A DNA stretch of 64,000 bases from Bacillus mycoides (GCF_018742245.1 NZ_CP036132.1:4645001-4709000); one strand, 5' to 3'. Positions 9,798 through 17,841 are shown, numbered from the stretch's first letter. Numbers and translations are program-made. The notes: generated from the sequence alone by a model not told the origin.

Positions 9798-10556
9798 ATG
9801 CTACAAAAATTCGGTTTCTCACAATATGAAAGCCAAGCTTATGAAGTTGTCGTATCAAGCAATGACCCATTAGATGCAACGACTATCGTTAAACATTCAG
9901 GTGTTCCAAAAGCAAAAATATACGAAGTGTTAGCACGACTCATTGATAAAGGGATGGTGATGGATTCTGTTTCTGAAAAGAAAAAATTGTATACAGCATT
10001 ACCACTCAAGCTAGCAATTGAAAAGTTAACGACAGAATTCCAATCTAATATTAAAGAACTTGAAAATAATATTTCTAAAAAGTCATTTACAGATGACCGC
10101 GTTTGGAGTTTAAAAATGCAGTCTTCTATTAAAGTACAAAGTAGGCAACTTATAGAAGATGCGAAAGAATCCATACGCATCTCTGCATGGAATGATACCC
10201 TTTTAGAATATCTTCCTTTACTAGAACAAAAAGCAAAACAAGGCGTCCAAGTCGAGTCCCTCATAGTTGGAAAAGTGGAAACAGACTTAGAAAACATGCA
10301 TTTTTTAATCCCAGCTCAAGAACCTAACGCATTAGAGCGTTACTTACTACTCATCGTTGACGATCGTGAAATTTTATTTGCTGGTGTAGAGCAAGGATCA
10401 TGGCAAGCGATGAAAACAATGTCACAACCTTTCGTGAAGTTCTTTACGGAGTTCTTCTATCATGACGTTGCACTTGCGAAGATTACAGAGAAGCACCATG
10501 ATCTCTTTATGGAAGATGAGGAAATTAAGAGTTTGTTGATGAAATTGAGGTATTAA
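9798..10556 (+). CDS. TrmB family transcriptional regulator
   Basis: 252-residue regulator with an N-terminal winged helix (residues 1-70: FGFSQYESQAYEVVVSS, VPKAKIYEVLARLIDKGMV) and a C-terminal TrmB-type effector domain with PLD-like fold (SIRISAWNDTLLEYLPLLEQ to ILFAGVEQ). Family members bind sugars and control sugar transport in archaea; targets in Bacillus are unclear. Start chosen at ATG after CGGAGGG. No neighbour shares its strand nearby; the closest possible target is the MFS gene downstream on the other strand, which is speculative. Confidence 0.85.
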   Translation: MLQKFGFSQYESQAYEVVVSSNDPLDATTIVKHSGVPKAKIYEVLARLIDKGMVMDSVSEKKKLYTALPLKLAIEKLTTEFQSNIKELENNISKKSFTDDRVWSLKMQSSIKVQSRQLIEDAKESIRISAWNDTLLEYLPLLEQKAKQGVQVESLIVGKVETDLENMHFLIPAQEPNALERYLLLIVDDREILFAGVEQGSWQAMKTMSQPFVKFFTEFFYHDVALAKITEKHHDLFMEDEEIKSLLMKLRY

Positions 10557-10580
10557 TACATTCCTATAGTAATTTCTCAC

Positions 10581-10638
10581 ATAAAAAAATCTGTACCAAA
10601 AGGAGTTTTACATACTCTTTTGGTACAGGTCTTTTTTA
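10581..10638. terminator. Terminator after the TrmB-like gene
   Basis: Long hairpin with CTGTACCAAAAG/CTTTTGGTACAG arms, with A runs before and T runs after, so it can work both ways between convergent genes. Confidence 0.85.
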
Positions 10639-10710
10639 TGCCTTCGCTAATTCAATTTTATGTAGTTGGTTTTTCGGATGGTTTTGATTTGTAAATACAG
10701 AACGTTCATT

Positions 10711-10884
10711 TCACGACTTCTTTTGCTCCTTTATCTCCCTCAAAAGCTCAATAATCTTCTCATTTTGCTCTACTTGTTTCTCAGAATTTTGATAGATGAA
10801 ACGAATCCATCTAAATACAAAAATAATAAGAAATAATGGGACTAAAGAAATTAGAAAACCAATAATTGAAAAATTAGACTCCAT
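10711..10884 (-). CDS. Small single-span membrane protein
   Basis: 57-residue ORF: an N-terminal hydrophobic helix (about residues 5-27, SIIGFLISLVPLFLIIFVF), then a charged coiled-coil-like tail (EKQVEQNEKIIELLREIKEQ). The ATG has GAGGTGATAGT upstream. The layout resembles small B. cereus-group membrane proteins of unknown function. Confidence 0.65.
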   Translation of the reverse strand: MESNFSIIGFLISLVPLFLIIFVFRWIRFIYQNSEKQVEQNEKIIELLREIKEQKKS

Positions 10885-10949
10885 ATACTATCACCTCGCT
10901 ATATACTCCCTTCTCCATTTCTCTACTAACCCCTGCAATTTTTCACACA

Positions 10950-10982
10950 AAAAAGAACCTATCAAATGATAGATTCTTCTTT
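10950..10982 (-). terminator. Terminator overlapping the MFS stop codon
   Basis: GAATCTATCA/TGATAGGTTC arms with six Ts on the minus strand; the stop codon (10962-10964) lies within the structure. Confidence 0.75.
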
Positions 10983-12134
10983 CGTAAGCTGATTCGAGCG
11001 TCCTCTCGTAATAGAGAAAATCGCACAAAGCAGTGCCAATATAATAAAAACGCCGCCTACCCAAGCGTTATATATAACAGATGATTTTTCAATAACAACT
11101 CCGCCCACTGTTGAGCCAAGTGCAATTCCTAAATGAAGTGCAGAGTTATTTAAACCTTGCTGAATACCAGCTGATTCTGGTGCAATTTCAATTAAATAGT
11201 TTTGCTGTGCTGGCGAAATCGCCCAGCTCAGCATACTCCAAAGCCCCATCATAATGATGAAGAGCGGGAATGAGAATGTCATCATCGGCAACATAAAGAT
11301 TGCACATGCAAATACGATAATGATGGAAATAATACTTTTCTTCGATCCCCATTTATCAGCAAGCCAGCCGCCAAGGCCACCTCCAAGTACCGCTGCAATT
11401 CCGAAAATGAAGTAAAACACACTAATCCAATTTGCTTCAACATGCATCACATCTTTTAAAAACGGTGTTAAATATGCGTATAGCGTTAAATGTCCTGTTA
11501 AAAATAAAAATGATGTTAACTGTGCACTTACAATTTTTTTATCCTTTAACGTAGCAATTTGTTCTCTTATTGATAATACCGATGTCGCTGGTACTTTCGT
11601 TAAGAACAACGAAATACAAGCAATCGCCATAACCGTTAATATTGAAATTAATACAAATGGTGCACGCCATCCATATGCATTTCCGAGCACAAGACCTAGC
11701 GGTACTCCAAGTACGAGTGATCCGCTAATCCCCATAAAAATGATCCCAATTGCACGCGCACGGAAATGTGGCTCTACTACACTAGAAGCAAGTGTTACCG
11801 ATAGTGCAATAATAAGCGATCCACTCGCCGCACAAATTACCCTTGAAAACATTAACATCTCATAATTCACACTAAATGCCGAAACAATATTTCCAACTAA
11901 GAAAATTGATAATGCCATAACATACAATTTTTTTCTTTCAAACTTCCCTGTTAATGCTAATAAAACTGGCCCTGATAGAGCGAATACTACTGAAAATATT
12001 GTAATAAGCTGACCAGCTGCGCTAATAGATACTCCTAAATCATTGGCAACTAAATCAAGCGTTCCTCCTATAATTAGCTCAACCGTTCCGACTACGAAAG
12101 CCGCAATAGCTAAAATATATACACGAAAATTCAA
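10962..12134 (-). CDS. MFS transporter (DHA1, drug/sugar efflux type)
   Basis: 390-residue, 12-helix major facilitator. Helix 1 begins at VYILAIAAFVVGTVELIIGG, the loop 2-3 region includes GKFERKKLYV, and the central region ends with LGGWLADKWGSKKS. The pattern matches small-molecule exporters such as chloramphenicol or arabinose efflux proteins; substrate unknown. The start is taken as TTG at 12134, which has GGGGGA five bases upstream; a longer in-frame extension to 12257 would translate through a large palindrome and the neighbour's terminator. A 21-bp-arm palindrome directly precedes the ribosome site. Confidence 0.88.
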   Translation of the reverse strand: MNFRVYILAIAAFVVGTVELIIGGTLDLVANDLGVSISAAGQLITIFSVVFALSGPVLLALTGKFERKKLYVMALSIFLVGNIVSAFSVNYEMLMFSRVICAASGSLIIALSVTLASSVVEPHFRARAIGIIFMGISGSLVLGVPLGLVLGNAYGWRAPFVLISILTVMAIACISLFLTKVPATSVLSIREQIATLKDKKIVSAQLTSFLFLTGHLTLYAYLTPFLKDVMHVEANWISVFYFIFGIAAVLGGGLGGWLADKWGSKKSIISIIIVFACAIFMLPMMTFSFPLFIIMMGLWSMLSWAISPAQQNYLIEIAPESAGIQQGLNNSALHLGIALGSTVGGVVIEKSSVIYNAWVGGVFIILALLCAIFSITRGRSNQLTKEESII

Positions 12135-12145
12135 GTCTTCCCCCA

Positions 12146-12193
12146 CACTTTCTCTTTTGGTTACTACTATTATAGTAACCAAAAGAGAAAGTG
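12146..12193. promoter_or_regulatory. Large palindrome at the MFS 5' end
   Basis: Perfect inverted repeat with 21-bp arms (inner part GGTTACTA/TAGTAACC, outer part CACTTTCTCTTTT) and a 6-nt centre, immediately before the MFS ribosome site. No T run follows on the minus strand, so it is not a plain terminator. It is more likely a repressor operator or an mRNA hairpin controlling translation. Confidence 0.7.
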
Positions 12194-12217
12194 GACGCAA
12201 GTATAATTTTTTTACAG

Positions 12218-12247
12218 CAAAAAAGGCAGGCGTATTATACGCCTGCC
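12218..12247 (-). terminator. Terminator after the amino-acid permease
   Basis: GGCAGGCGTA/TACGCCTGCC arms with a 3-nt loop and a six-T tail on the minus strand. Confidence 0.85.
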
Positions 12248-12256
12248 CTTCAATCA

Positions 12257-13570
12257 TTAAACTCCAGTTTCTTTCTTCTTATTTAAGTACCAATACACCG
12301 GAAGTCCAGTAAATACAATTCCAATTGATAAGAAACAACTTACCGGATCATTAATAATCGCACTTCCAAGTACAAATAATGATCCTAAAATCGCAATGAT
12401 TGGTACAATCGGGAATAACGGTACACTGTATGCACGCTCTTTATTCTTGTTACGCTTTCTTAAAATGAAGACACCAATAAACGTCATTACATAGAAAATA
12501 TAAATAATGAATACGGAAATCTCAGATAGCTTATTCGGATCACTAATAAGCATTAAAATAATTCCTAATATGATTTCAACAGTAATCGCATTCGCTGGTG
12601 TTTTAAACTTCTCATGTGCCTTTGCGATAAACTTAGAAAACGGAAGGTGTCCACGCTCTGCCATCGACATCGGAATACGTGGGAACGTTAAAATCTTTCC
12701 ATTTAAACAGCCGAAAATAGAAATGATAATACCGATACTAATAATTTTCCCGCCATATTCTCCAAGTAACATGCCTGCAGCTGTCGCTGTTGCATTTTCT
12801 CCAAGGTCCACAATTTTCGTTGCTGGTAATACATTTAATAACGCTAAGTTAATTAATACGTAAGCAGCTGTTACAATTAAAATACCAACTGTCATTGCCT
12901 TCGGTAATAACTTTGTTGGATTCTTCATTTCTCCGCCAATAGAAGCGAGTAAAATCCAACCATCATAAGCGAATAAAGTTGCTAAAATTGCCATCCCGAT
13001 ACTTTGATTTTCTGATATCGGTACAACTACGTTGAAGATATCACTATTCCCTTTCCAAAACCCTAGCACAACAATTAATATAATCGGAATCATCTTTCCA
13101 ACTGTCGTAACCGTTTGGACGATGCCCCCATATTTTGTTCCCAAACTATTTATAACGCCTAGGAACACAACTGTTCCAATTGCGATTGGTAAATTCCATA
13201 CTTTATCTAAATAGAAAAAATTAATCATTAAAGAACTAAAATACAAACCTAACGTTCCAATAATAGCTGGACCATATACAATCGTTTGCATCCAGCCAGA
13301 TAAATACCCCCAAAAACTTCCGTAAATCTCCTCTAAATACGTATACAACCCACCATTTTTCGGAATTTGCGCCCCAATTTCGGCTACTGTTAAACCACTT
13401 GCTAACGTCAACAGACCACCAATTACCCAAGCAAGGATTGCCATATTAGAACTCCCCGAGTAATCTAATACGCTCCCTGGTTTCATAAACACACCAGACC
13501 CAATAATAGTTCCTACTACGATAGAAAGTGCTACTGTTAAACCAATTTTGTTTTTCTCATCATGATGCAT
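12257..13570 (-). CDS. LAT-family amino-acid permease (SteT-like)
   Basis: 437-residue APC-superfamily transporter with 12 predicted helices. The conserved first unwound helix GTIIGSGVFMKPGSVLDYSG is complete, and GGLYTYLEEIYGSFWGYLSGW is the typical helix 3 region. The length is close to the 438 residues I recall for B. subtilis SteT, a Ser/Thr exchanger. The start MHHDEKNK at 13570 has AAGGAGGA eight bases before it; a longer frame would run through the T-box. Expression is set by the T-box just upstream, whose specifier reads best as UGC (Cys), which suggests cysteine or a related amino acid as substrate. That is inference. Confidence 0.9.
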   Translation of the reverse strand: MHHDEKNKIGLTVALSIVVGTIIGSGVFMKPGSVLDYSGSSNMAILAWVIGGLLTLASGLTVAEIGAQIPKNGGLYTYLEEIYGSFWGYLSGWMQTIVYGPAIIGTLGLYFSSLMINFFYLDKVWNLPIAIGTVVFLGVINSLGTKYGGIVQTVTTVGKMIPIILIVVLGFWKGNSDIFNVVVPISENQSIGMAILATLFAYDGWILLASIGGEMKNPTKLLPKAMTVGILIVTAAYVLINLALLNVLPATKIVDLGENATATAAGMLLGEYGGKIISIGIIISIFGCLNGKILTFPRIPMSMAERGHLPFSKFIAKAHEKFKTPANAITVEIILGIILMLISDPNKLSEISVFIIYIFYVMTFIGVFILRKRNKNKERAYSVPLFPIVPIIAILGSLFVLGSAIINDPVSCFLSIGIVFTGLPVYWYLNKKKETGV

Positions 13571-13613
13571 GCTGCGTATCCTCCTTCCAATTCTAGTGTG
13601 ATGCAAAAATGAA

Positions 13614-13885
13614 ATAAAAAAACACTCCTCCCTAAAAAAGGGACGAGTGTTGTATTCGTGGTTCCACCCTTGTTTCAATTAGTAAAGTGACACACTTCAC
13701 CAATTTCTCAAGTCTAAATAACGGTTTTTGCCGGCAAGCAATTACTAGATATCCGTTCACTGCTGCAGTTCAGAGGTGGTAATCGATTTTCCCGTATTAG
13801 GAAGCTCACAGCCAAAGGCCTCCCTCTCTGAGAATCGTAAAAAATTGATCATGTCCTCATCATCACTTCTTGATGTCGAATTTTG
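13614..13885 (-). promoter_or_regulatory. T-box riboswitch of the permease
   Basis: On the minus strand the leader contains the T-box core GGGTGGAACCACG (13657-13669), then a terminator with arms AACACTCGTCCC and GGGAGGAGTGTT and a T run (13615-13650). Upstream lie Stem I elements: AGAGAGGGAGG, GGCTGTGAG, and a specifier region TGAACTGCAGC at about 13766-13776. By comparison with the tyrS and metS leaders in this window the specifier is TGC (Cys); AGC (Ser) is a second possibility. Confidence 0.88.
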
Positions 13886-13993
13886 TAGTTATTGTTCATT
13901 ATATTGAATTGTTAGAAAAAATCAATATATATTTTATATAACAAAAAAATTTTTCTCTTCTTATATTATAACAGAAGCTATTATATTTCCAAT

Positions 13994-14029
13994 CAAAAGG
14001 ACCGATTTCCAAATTAAGAAATCGGTCCT
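13994..14029 (-). terminator. Terminator after the repeat protein gene
   Basis: Perfect 12-bp arms AGGACCGATTTC/GAAATCGGTCCT with TTTT following on the minus strand. Confidence 0.8.
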
Positions 14030-14077
14030 AAATATGTACCTTTCGGTTGCCCACACGAAAGATACTACATAATTCAA

Positions 14078-15040
14078 TTATTTATCTTCGCTTTTCATGA
14101 ACAATTTATGATGTGGCAGATCAACATTCAATTCCGCTAGTTGTTTCTTTTCATTTTCTAGAATCGCTTTCGCTTTTTCTTTCGCCTGGTCATCTAAGTT
14201 CGCAAAGATGTCTTCATGCTTTTCTTTCTCAGGAAGTTTCACACCTAATTTTGTTAATTCCTCTTTTGCTTGCTCACGTGTTAGTTTCCCGGATTTTTTT
14301 TGCTCTAAAATCGACTTCGCTTTTTCCTTTGTTGCCTCATCTAACCCTGCAAACATATCCTTGTGCTTACCCTTCTCTGGGAATTTCACACCTAATTTTG
14401 TTAATTCTTCTTTTCCTTGCTCACGTGTTAGTTTCCCGGATTTTTCTTGCTCTAAAATCGACTTCGCTTTTTCCTTTGTTGCCTCATCTAACCCTGCAAA
14501 CATATCCTTGTGCTTACCCTTCTCTGGGAATTTCACACCTAGTTTTGTCAATTCTTCTTTTGCTTGCTCATGCGTTAATTTCCCAGATTTCTCTTGCTCT
14601 AAAATCGACTTCGCTTTTTCCTTTGTTGCCTCATCTAACCCTGCAAACATATCTTTGTGATTACCCTTTTCTGGGGATTTCACGCCTAGTTTTGTTAATT
14701 CTTCTTTCGCTTGCTCACGTGTTAGTTTCCCGGATTTTTCTTGTTCTAGAATCGACTTCGCTTTTTCTTTTGTTGCCTCATCTAGATTCGCAAACATATC
14801 TTTACGTTTCTCTTTCTCTGGAAGCTTTACACCTAGTTTCTCTAATTGTTTCTTTGTATCATCCATAATCGTTTTTACTTTTTGTTTTGTAGCGGCATCT
14901 AAATCTTTTTTCGCCGTTTTTGTAGGTTGATCCGCTGCTGGAGTATTCGTTGCCGCAAATGCTGGCACACCAATTCCTCCTATAATTCCAAATGATAAAG
15001 CACCTGCAATTGCTAAATACCCAACTGTTTTCTTCTTCAT
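14078..15040 (-). CDS. Secreted protein with 49-residue tandem repeats
   Basis: 320 residues: a signal peptide MKKKTVGYLAIAGALSFGII with likely cleavage after AFA at residue 29, a Lys/Thr-rich linker, then four near-identical 49-residue repeats (about residues 80-275) of the form DMFAGLDEATKEKAKSILEQ plus SGKLTREQAKEELTKLGVK and a PEKGKHK joint, and a last diverged repeat. Each repeat looks like a helical hairpin of the LTxEQAKEEL type. No cysteine and no cell-wall anchor motif is seen. Function unknown. DNA repeats are exactly 147 bp, so copy number should vary between strains. RBS GGAGGAAATTTCCT upstream. Confidence 0.8.
   Translation of the reverse strand: MKKKTVGYLAIAGALSFGIIGGIGVPAFAATNTPAADQPTKTAKKDLDAATKQKVKTIMDDTKKQLEKLGVKLPEKEKRKDMFANLDEATKEKAKSILEQEKSGKLTREQAKEELTKLGVKSPEKGNHKDMFAGLDEATKEKAKSILEQEKSGKLTHEQAKEELTKLGVKFPEKGKHKDMFAGLDEATKEKAKSILEQEKSGKLTREQGKEELTKLGVKFPEKGKHKDMFAGLDEATKEKAKSILEQKKSGKLTREQAKEELTKLGVKLPEKEKHEDIFANLDDQAKEKAKAILENEKKQLAELNVDLPHHKLFMKSEDK
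14195..14790 (-). repeat. 147-bp in-frame tandem repeats
   Basis: The segment CTAACCCTGCAAACATAT recurs at 14341, 14488 and 14635, exactly 147 bp apart, with only a few substitutions between copies. Confidence 0.9.
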
Positions 15041-15135
15041 AGGAAATTTCCTCCTTCATCTGTCTAAAGCATGTACACTTTCGTATACAATGCCTATAGT
15101 AATGCTGGTTTCTTAAAATTTCCTTAACGAGTTAA

Positions 15136-15205
15136 ATAAAATGGAACTTTAATTAGTGGGGGTGTGCATCCTACACTACTCGGATTGGGCTTTTACGGGA
15201 CAAAA
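15136..15205. mobile_element. Degenerate bcr1-like remnant
   Basis: Starts with ATAAA and keeps the blocks AACTTTAATTAGTGGGGGT and GATTGGGCTTTTACGGG seen in the intact bcr1 copies, but the centre is lost and no right target duplication is found. Confidence 0.6.
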
Positions 15206-15233
15206 AAACACCGCTCATCACGAGCGGCGTTTA
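15202..15233 (-). terminator. yidC2 terminator
   Basis: Arms AACGCCGCTC/GAGCGGTGTT with one mismatch and a seven-T tail on the minus strand, just after the yidC2 stop. Confidence 0.85.
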
Positions 15234-15234
15234 T

Positions 15235-16017
15235 CTAAGCTTTTTGTAATTGTAATTCTTCACGTTCCATTACTTTTCTTAATACAATTGTTTGTGTCAT
15301 TGTAAATAAGTTACCTGTAATCCAATACAATACAAGTCCTGACGGTGCCGCAATTCCCATAAACAAAATCATCGCTGGCATCATTATTTGCTGTATTTTC
15401 AGCATTTGTACTTGCTCTCCAGGCGTTATATTTGATTGGAACACCTTCATTTGAATAAATGTTGTTAACGCTGCGATAATCGGTAATATATGATATGGAT
15501 CTGCATGTCCTAGGTTCACCCATAAAAATGAAGATGTACGAATCTCTTCAGTTCGGCTAATCGCATAATACAAAGCAGAGAAAATCGGCATTTGTATAAA
15601 GATTGGCCAGCACCCAGCTAACGGATTCCAACCGCCTGATTTCATTAGTTCTGACATTTCTTTTTGATACTGCTTTTGTTTTTCAAGATCTTTACCCACA
15701 TCACCGTATTTCTGTTTCAGCTTCTGTAATTCAGGTTGCATTTTTTTCATTTTCGCTTGGCTACGATATTGCGAAACAGCTAATGGAATCATCGCTGAAC
15801 GAACAACAAGCGTAATTATAATGATTGCAATCCCGAAGCTAGCTCCAGGTATATGATGAGCAACAAATTGAATCATAAATGAGATTGGATATACGAAATA
15901 ATGGTTCCAAATTCCCGTACTATGTGAATCAATTGTACCTGCATTACTGCAGCCAGATAAAACAAAAACAAGTAATAATGATAAACTAATGAGCCTAGCT
16001 CGGTATGATTTTAACAT
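15235..16017 (-). CDS. yidC2: YidC/Oxa1 family membrane protein insertase (lipoprotein)
   Basis: 260 residues. It has a lipoprotein signal with lipobox LSGC (VLSGCSN), then five expected membrane spans: near ISFMIQFVAHH, FGIAIIIITLVVRSAMIPL (which carries the conserved arginine of the hydrophilic groove), GCWPIFIQMPIFSALYYAI, HILPIIAALTTFIQM and MILFMGIAAPSGLVLYWI. It inserts and folds membrane proteins with or without SecYEG. Start 16017 has GGAGG seven bases upstream; the ATG at 16023 is too close to that site. Its ribosome site is caught in a hairpin downstream of the 94-codon ORF, the arrangement of the B. subtilis mifM-yidC2 switch, so this is the inducible second YidC. Confidence 0.94.
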   Translation of the reverse strand: MLKSYRARLISLSLLLVFVLSGCSNAGTIDSHSTGIWNHYFVYPISFMIQFVAHHIPGASFGIAIIIITLVVRSAMIPLAVSQYRSQAKMKKMQPELQKLKQKYGDVGKDLEKQKQYQKEMSELMKSGGWNPLAGCWPIFIQMPIFSALYYAISRTEEIRTSSFLWVNLGHADPYHILPIIAALTTFIQMKVFQSNITPGEQVQMLKIQQIMMPAMILFMGIAAPSGLVLYWITGNLFTMTQTIVLRKVMEREELQLQKA

Positions 16018-16024
16018 GTTCATT

Positions 16025-16060
16025 CCTCCAATGTTTCGTAATTAATTAGCGAAACATTGG
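16025..16060 (-). promoter_or_regulatory. SD-sequestering hairpin between mifM-like ORF and yidC2
   Basis: Perfect 11-bp stem CCAATGTTTCG/CGAAACATTGG with an 11-nt loop. The 5' arm is formed by the last four codons of the upstream ORF, its stop codon is in the loop, and the end of the 3' arm overlaps GGAGG of yidC2. A ribosome paused near the ORF end would open the stem and free the yidC2 start. Confidence 0.85.
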
Positions 16061-16330
16061 TGTATACGGACCTACCTCGTCACTCTCTCCACTCGATTCT
16101 TGTCTGCGGACAGAACGAATCATTCCATATTTATAAAAAATAGAAAATAGCGGTACATTTCTTGTACCCTCTTCACACGTATCAACTAGTTTAAACGCTC
16201 TCTGTCTACCGTTCGATGCTTGCTGACGCACAAAGCGAGAAACGTTAGCAAGAAAAAAGACTTCTAATAAACAAAGCGCCGTCGTTACAAACGATATATA
16301 TAGAATTGCATCCTGCAATAAAAATTCCAT
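16046..16330 (-). CDS. mifM: MifM-like ribosome-arrest leader peptide
   Basis: 94-residue ORF just upstream of yidC2, with one N-terminal membrane helix (about residues 6-28, QDAILYISFVTTALCLLEVF) and a basic then acidic C-terminal tail (RSVRRQESSGESDEVGPYTP). B. subtilis MifM has 95 residues, one N-terminal helix, and a C-terminal arrest region with an acidic cluster; when YidC1 activity is low the nascent chain stalls the ribosome and opens a hairpin hiding the yidC2 ribosome site. All these structural parts are here, including the hairpin. I see no clear residue-level match to the B. subtilis arrest motif, so the call rests on context, length and topology. AAGGATGTG precedes the ATG. Confidence 0.75.
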   Translation of the reverse strand: MEFLLQDAILYISFVTTALCLLEVFFLANVSRFVRQQASNGRQRAFKLVDTCEEGTRNVPLFSIFYKYGMIRSVRRQESSGESDEVGPYTPMFR

Positions 16331-16581
16331 CGCTTCACATCCTTAATAAAGTCATTTTAGCACATTCAACAAACATTCTCTATTTCCTTTTATTTTCAAA
16401 AAAGAATTTTGCATATTTTCTCAAAAAATTATGCTAGAAAACCAATGTATTCGCTTTCTTTAGTATATTCACACGTACCTTTGAATAGGTTTGATTTTTT
16501 AGAAATTTATAAAATTTTTGCATTATAATAAAACTATTGCCAGTTTTTGAAAAAAGCTTTATTCTCTTCTTGTAATCAAAA

Positions 16582-17499
16582 ATGAATATGGAGATGAAAC
16601 ATACTATGGGTCAACTAGGAGACGCCGATTACGTTCCCGACACCGCCTTTTTATCCTTCCCAGCAGCTAAAACATTTCACTTAGAATTTATCATACAGTT
16701 AGTTGTTATTTTTATAGCTTCTATTTTGTATGCAATTTCTATGAATATGTTTTTTATCCCGCATAATATGATTAGCGGTGGGTTCGCTGGTGTAGGGATG
16801 ATTATCGGTTATTTAATGCACTACAATATCGGAGCACTTATCTTTTTACTAAACATTCCACTTCTTATTTTAAGTCACTTTTACTTAGGAAAGAAGACAA
16901 CCTTTTTAACGGCATACTTTGTAGCTGTATCATCTTTAGCGATGAACATTATCCCAGTACACCAAGTTTCAGATGATATTTTGCTGTCTTCTGTATTCGG
17001 TGGTGTCATCTGCGGTGCTGCCTCAGGAATCATATTCCGATTTGCTTCTTCAACAGGTGGTTTTGATGTTGTTGGATTGATTGTAGCGAAACATCGCGAT
17101 GTTTCAATTGGAGCAATCATCTTTGGATTCAACTTAATCTTACTTGTTGCAGCAGGATTTATTTTCGGATGGGATATTACGCTTTATACGTTAATTAGTC
17201 GGTTTGTAGTCAGCAAAGTAATTGATGCCGTGCACACAAAACATATTAAATTAACGATAATGACAATTACAGAAAAAGGTGAGGAAATAAAAAGCTCACT
17301 ATTACATCACGGCATACGTGGCGTAACAATGGTAGATGCTGTCGGCGGCTATACAAACCATAAGAAAAAAATGATTTACACTGTCGTAACTCGCTACGAG
17401 TTGGGCGAAATGAAACGTATTATCCGCCAAGTGGATAATAAAGCATTTATGAACATTACTGAAACAGTTGAAATTGTCGGCCGTTTCAAACGTATATAA
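16582..17499 (+). CDS. YitT family membrane protein (DUF2179)
   Basis: About 300 residues with five or six N-terminal membrane helices (starting LEFIIQLVVIFIASILYAI) and a conserved NMFFIPHNMISGGFAGVGMI segment, followed by a soluble C-terminal DUF2179 domain (LTIMTITEKGEEIKSSLLHH, MIYTVVTRYELGEMKRIIRQ). Function in the family is not established. The start is uncertain: ATG at 16582 gives the longest frame, while ATG at 16606 has GGAGAT at a workable distance. Monocistronic with a strong terminator. About 250 bp upstream is A+T-rich with no other gene. Confidence 0.88.
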   Translation: MNMEMKHTMGQLGDADYVPDTAFLSFPAAKTFHLEFIIQLVVIFIASILYAISMNMFFIPHNMISGGFAGVGMIIGYLMHYNIGALIFLLNIPLLILSHFYLGKKTTFLTAYFVAVSSLAMNIIPVHQVSDDILLSSVFGGVICGAASGIIFRFASSTGGFDVVGLIVAKHRDVSIGAIIFGFNLILLVAAGFIFGWDITLYTLISRFVVSKVIDAVHTKHIKLTIMTITEKGEEIKSSLLHHGIRGVTMVDAVGGYTNHKKKMIYTVVTRYELGEMKRIIRQVDNKAFMNITETVEIVGRFKRI

Positions 17500-17540
17500 A
17501 AAAGCGCAAGGAACTACAATTCCTTGCGCTTTTTATTTTT
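17500..17540 (+). terminator. Terminator of the YitT-family gene
   Basis: AAAGCGCAAGGAA/TTCCTTGCGCTTT arms, 6-nt loop, T-rich tail. Confidence 0.9.
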
Positions 17541-17590
17541 TACACTTATTACAAAATCAGATAATTCTATAATTGTGCCCCTAAATGTGT

Positions 17591-17815
17591 TATAATGAAA
17601 GCAGACTTACAAAAAAGAGTATATAGACTTGGAAGTTTCTCTTATTTTTATAAGCAAAAAGAAACGAGCAGTCGGGTATATTTCAGACACCATACACGTA
17701 ACGGTTTTCCAAAAGCCGTTCATCTTAGTTATTCTTCACTGATCTTTTTATAAAAAGATACGTACAACTAAAATTCACTTCAATATACTATACCTACCTT
17801 TTTGACTTCCAAATC
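17591..17815 (+). promoter_or_regulatory. Long structured leader of the 128-residue membrane protein
   Basis: A TATAAT box at 17591 is followed by about 230 nt without an ORF. TTGGAAGT (17629-17636) is complementary to ACTTCCAA (17804-17811) just before the ribosome site. Between them lie three local hairpins: TTTCT-CTTAT/ATAAG-AGAAA, AACGG/CCGTT (17700-17720) and ATCTTTTT/AAAAAGAT (17742-17759). This closing helix with internal stems has the look of a regulatory RNA; I cannot match it to a known class. Confidence 0.5.
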
Positions 17816-17841
17816 ATCTTATTACATAAGGAGATGAACAT

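Noticed and set aside
12135..12257. Longer N-terminus for the MFS protein (start at 12257)
   Set aside because: It would translate through the palindrome and the permease terminator; TTG at 12134 has a good ribosome site and begins directly at helix 1.
14113..14868. 251-codon plus-strand ORF
   Set aside because: It is antisense to the repeat-protein gene, composed of the same repeat in the wrong frame, and has no ribosome site.
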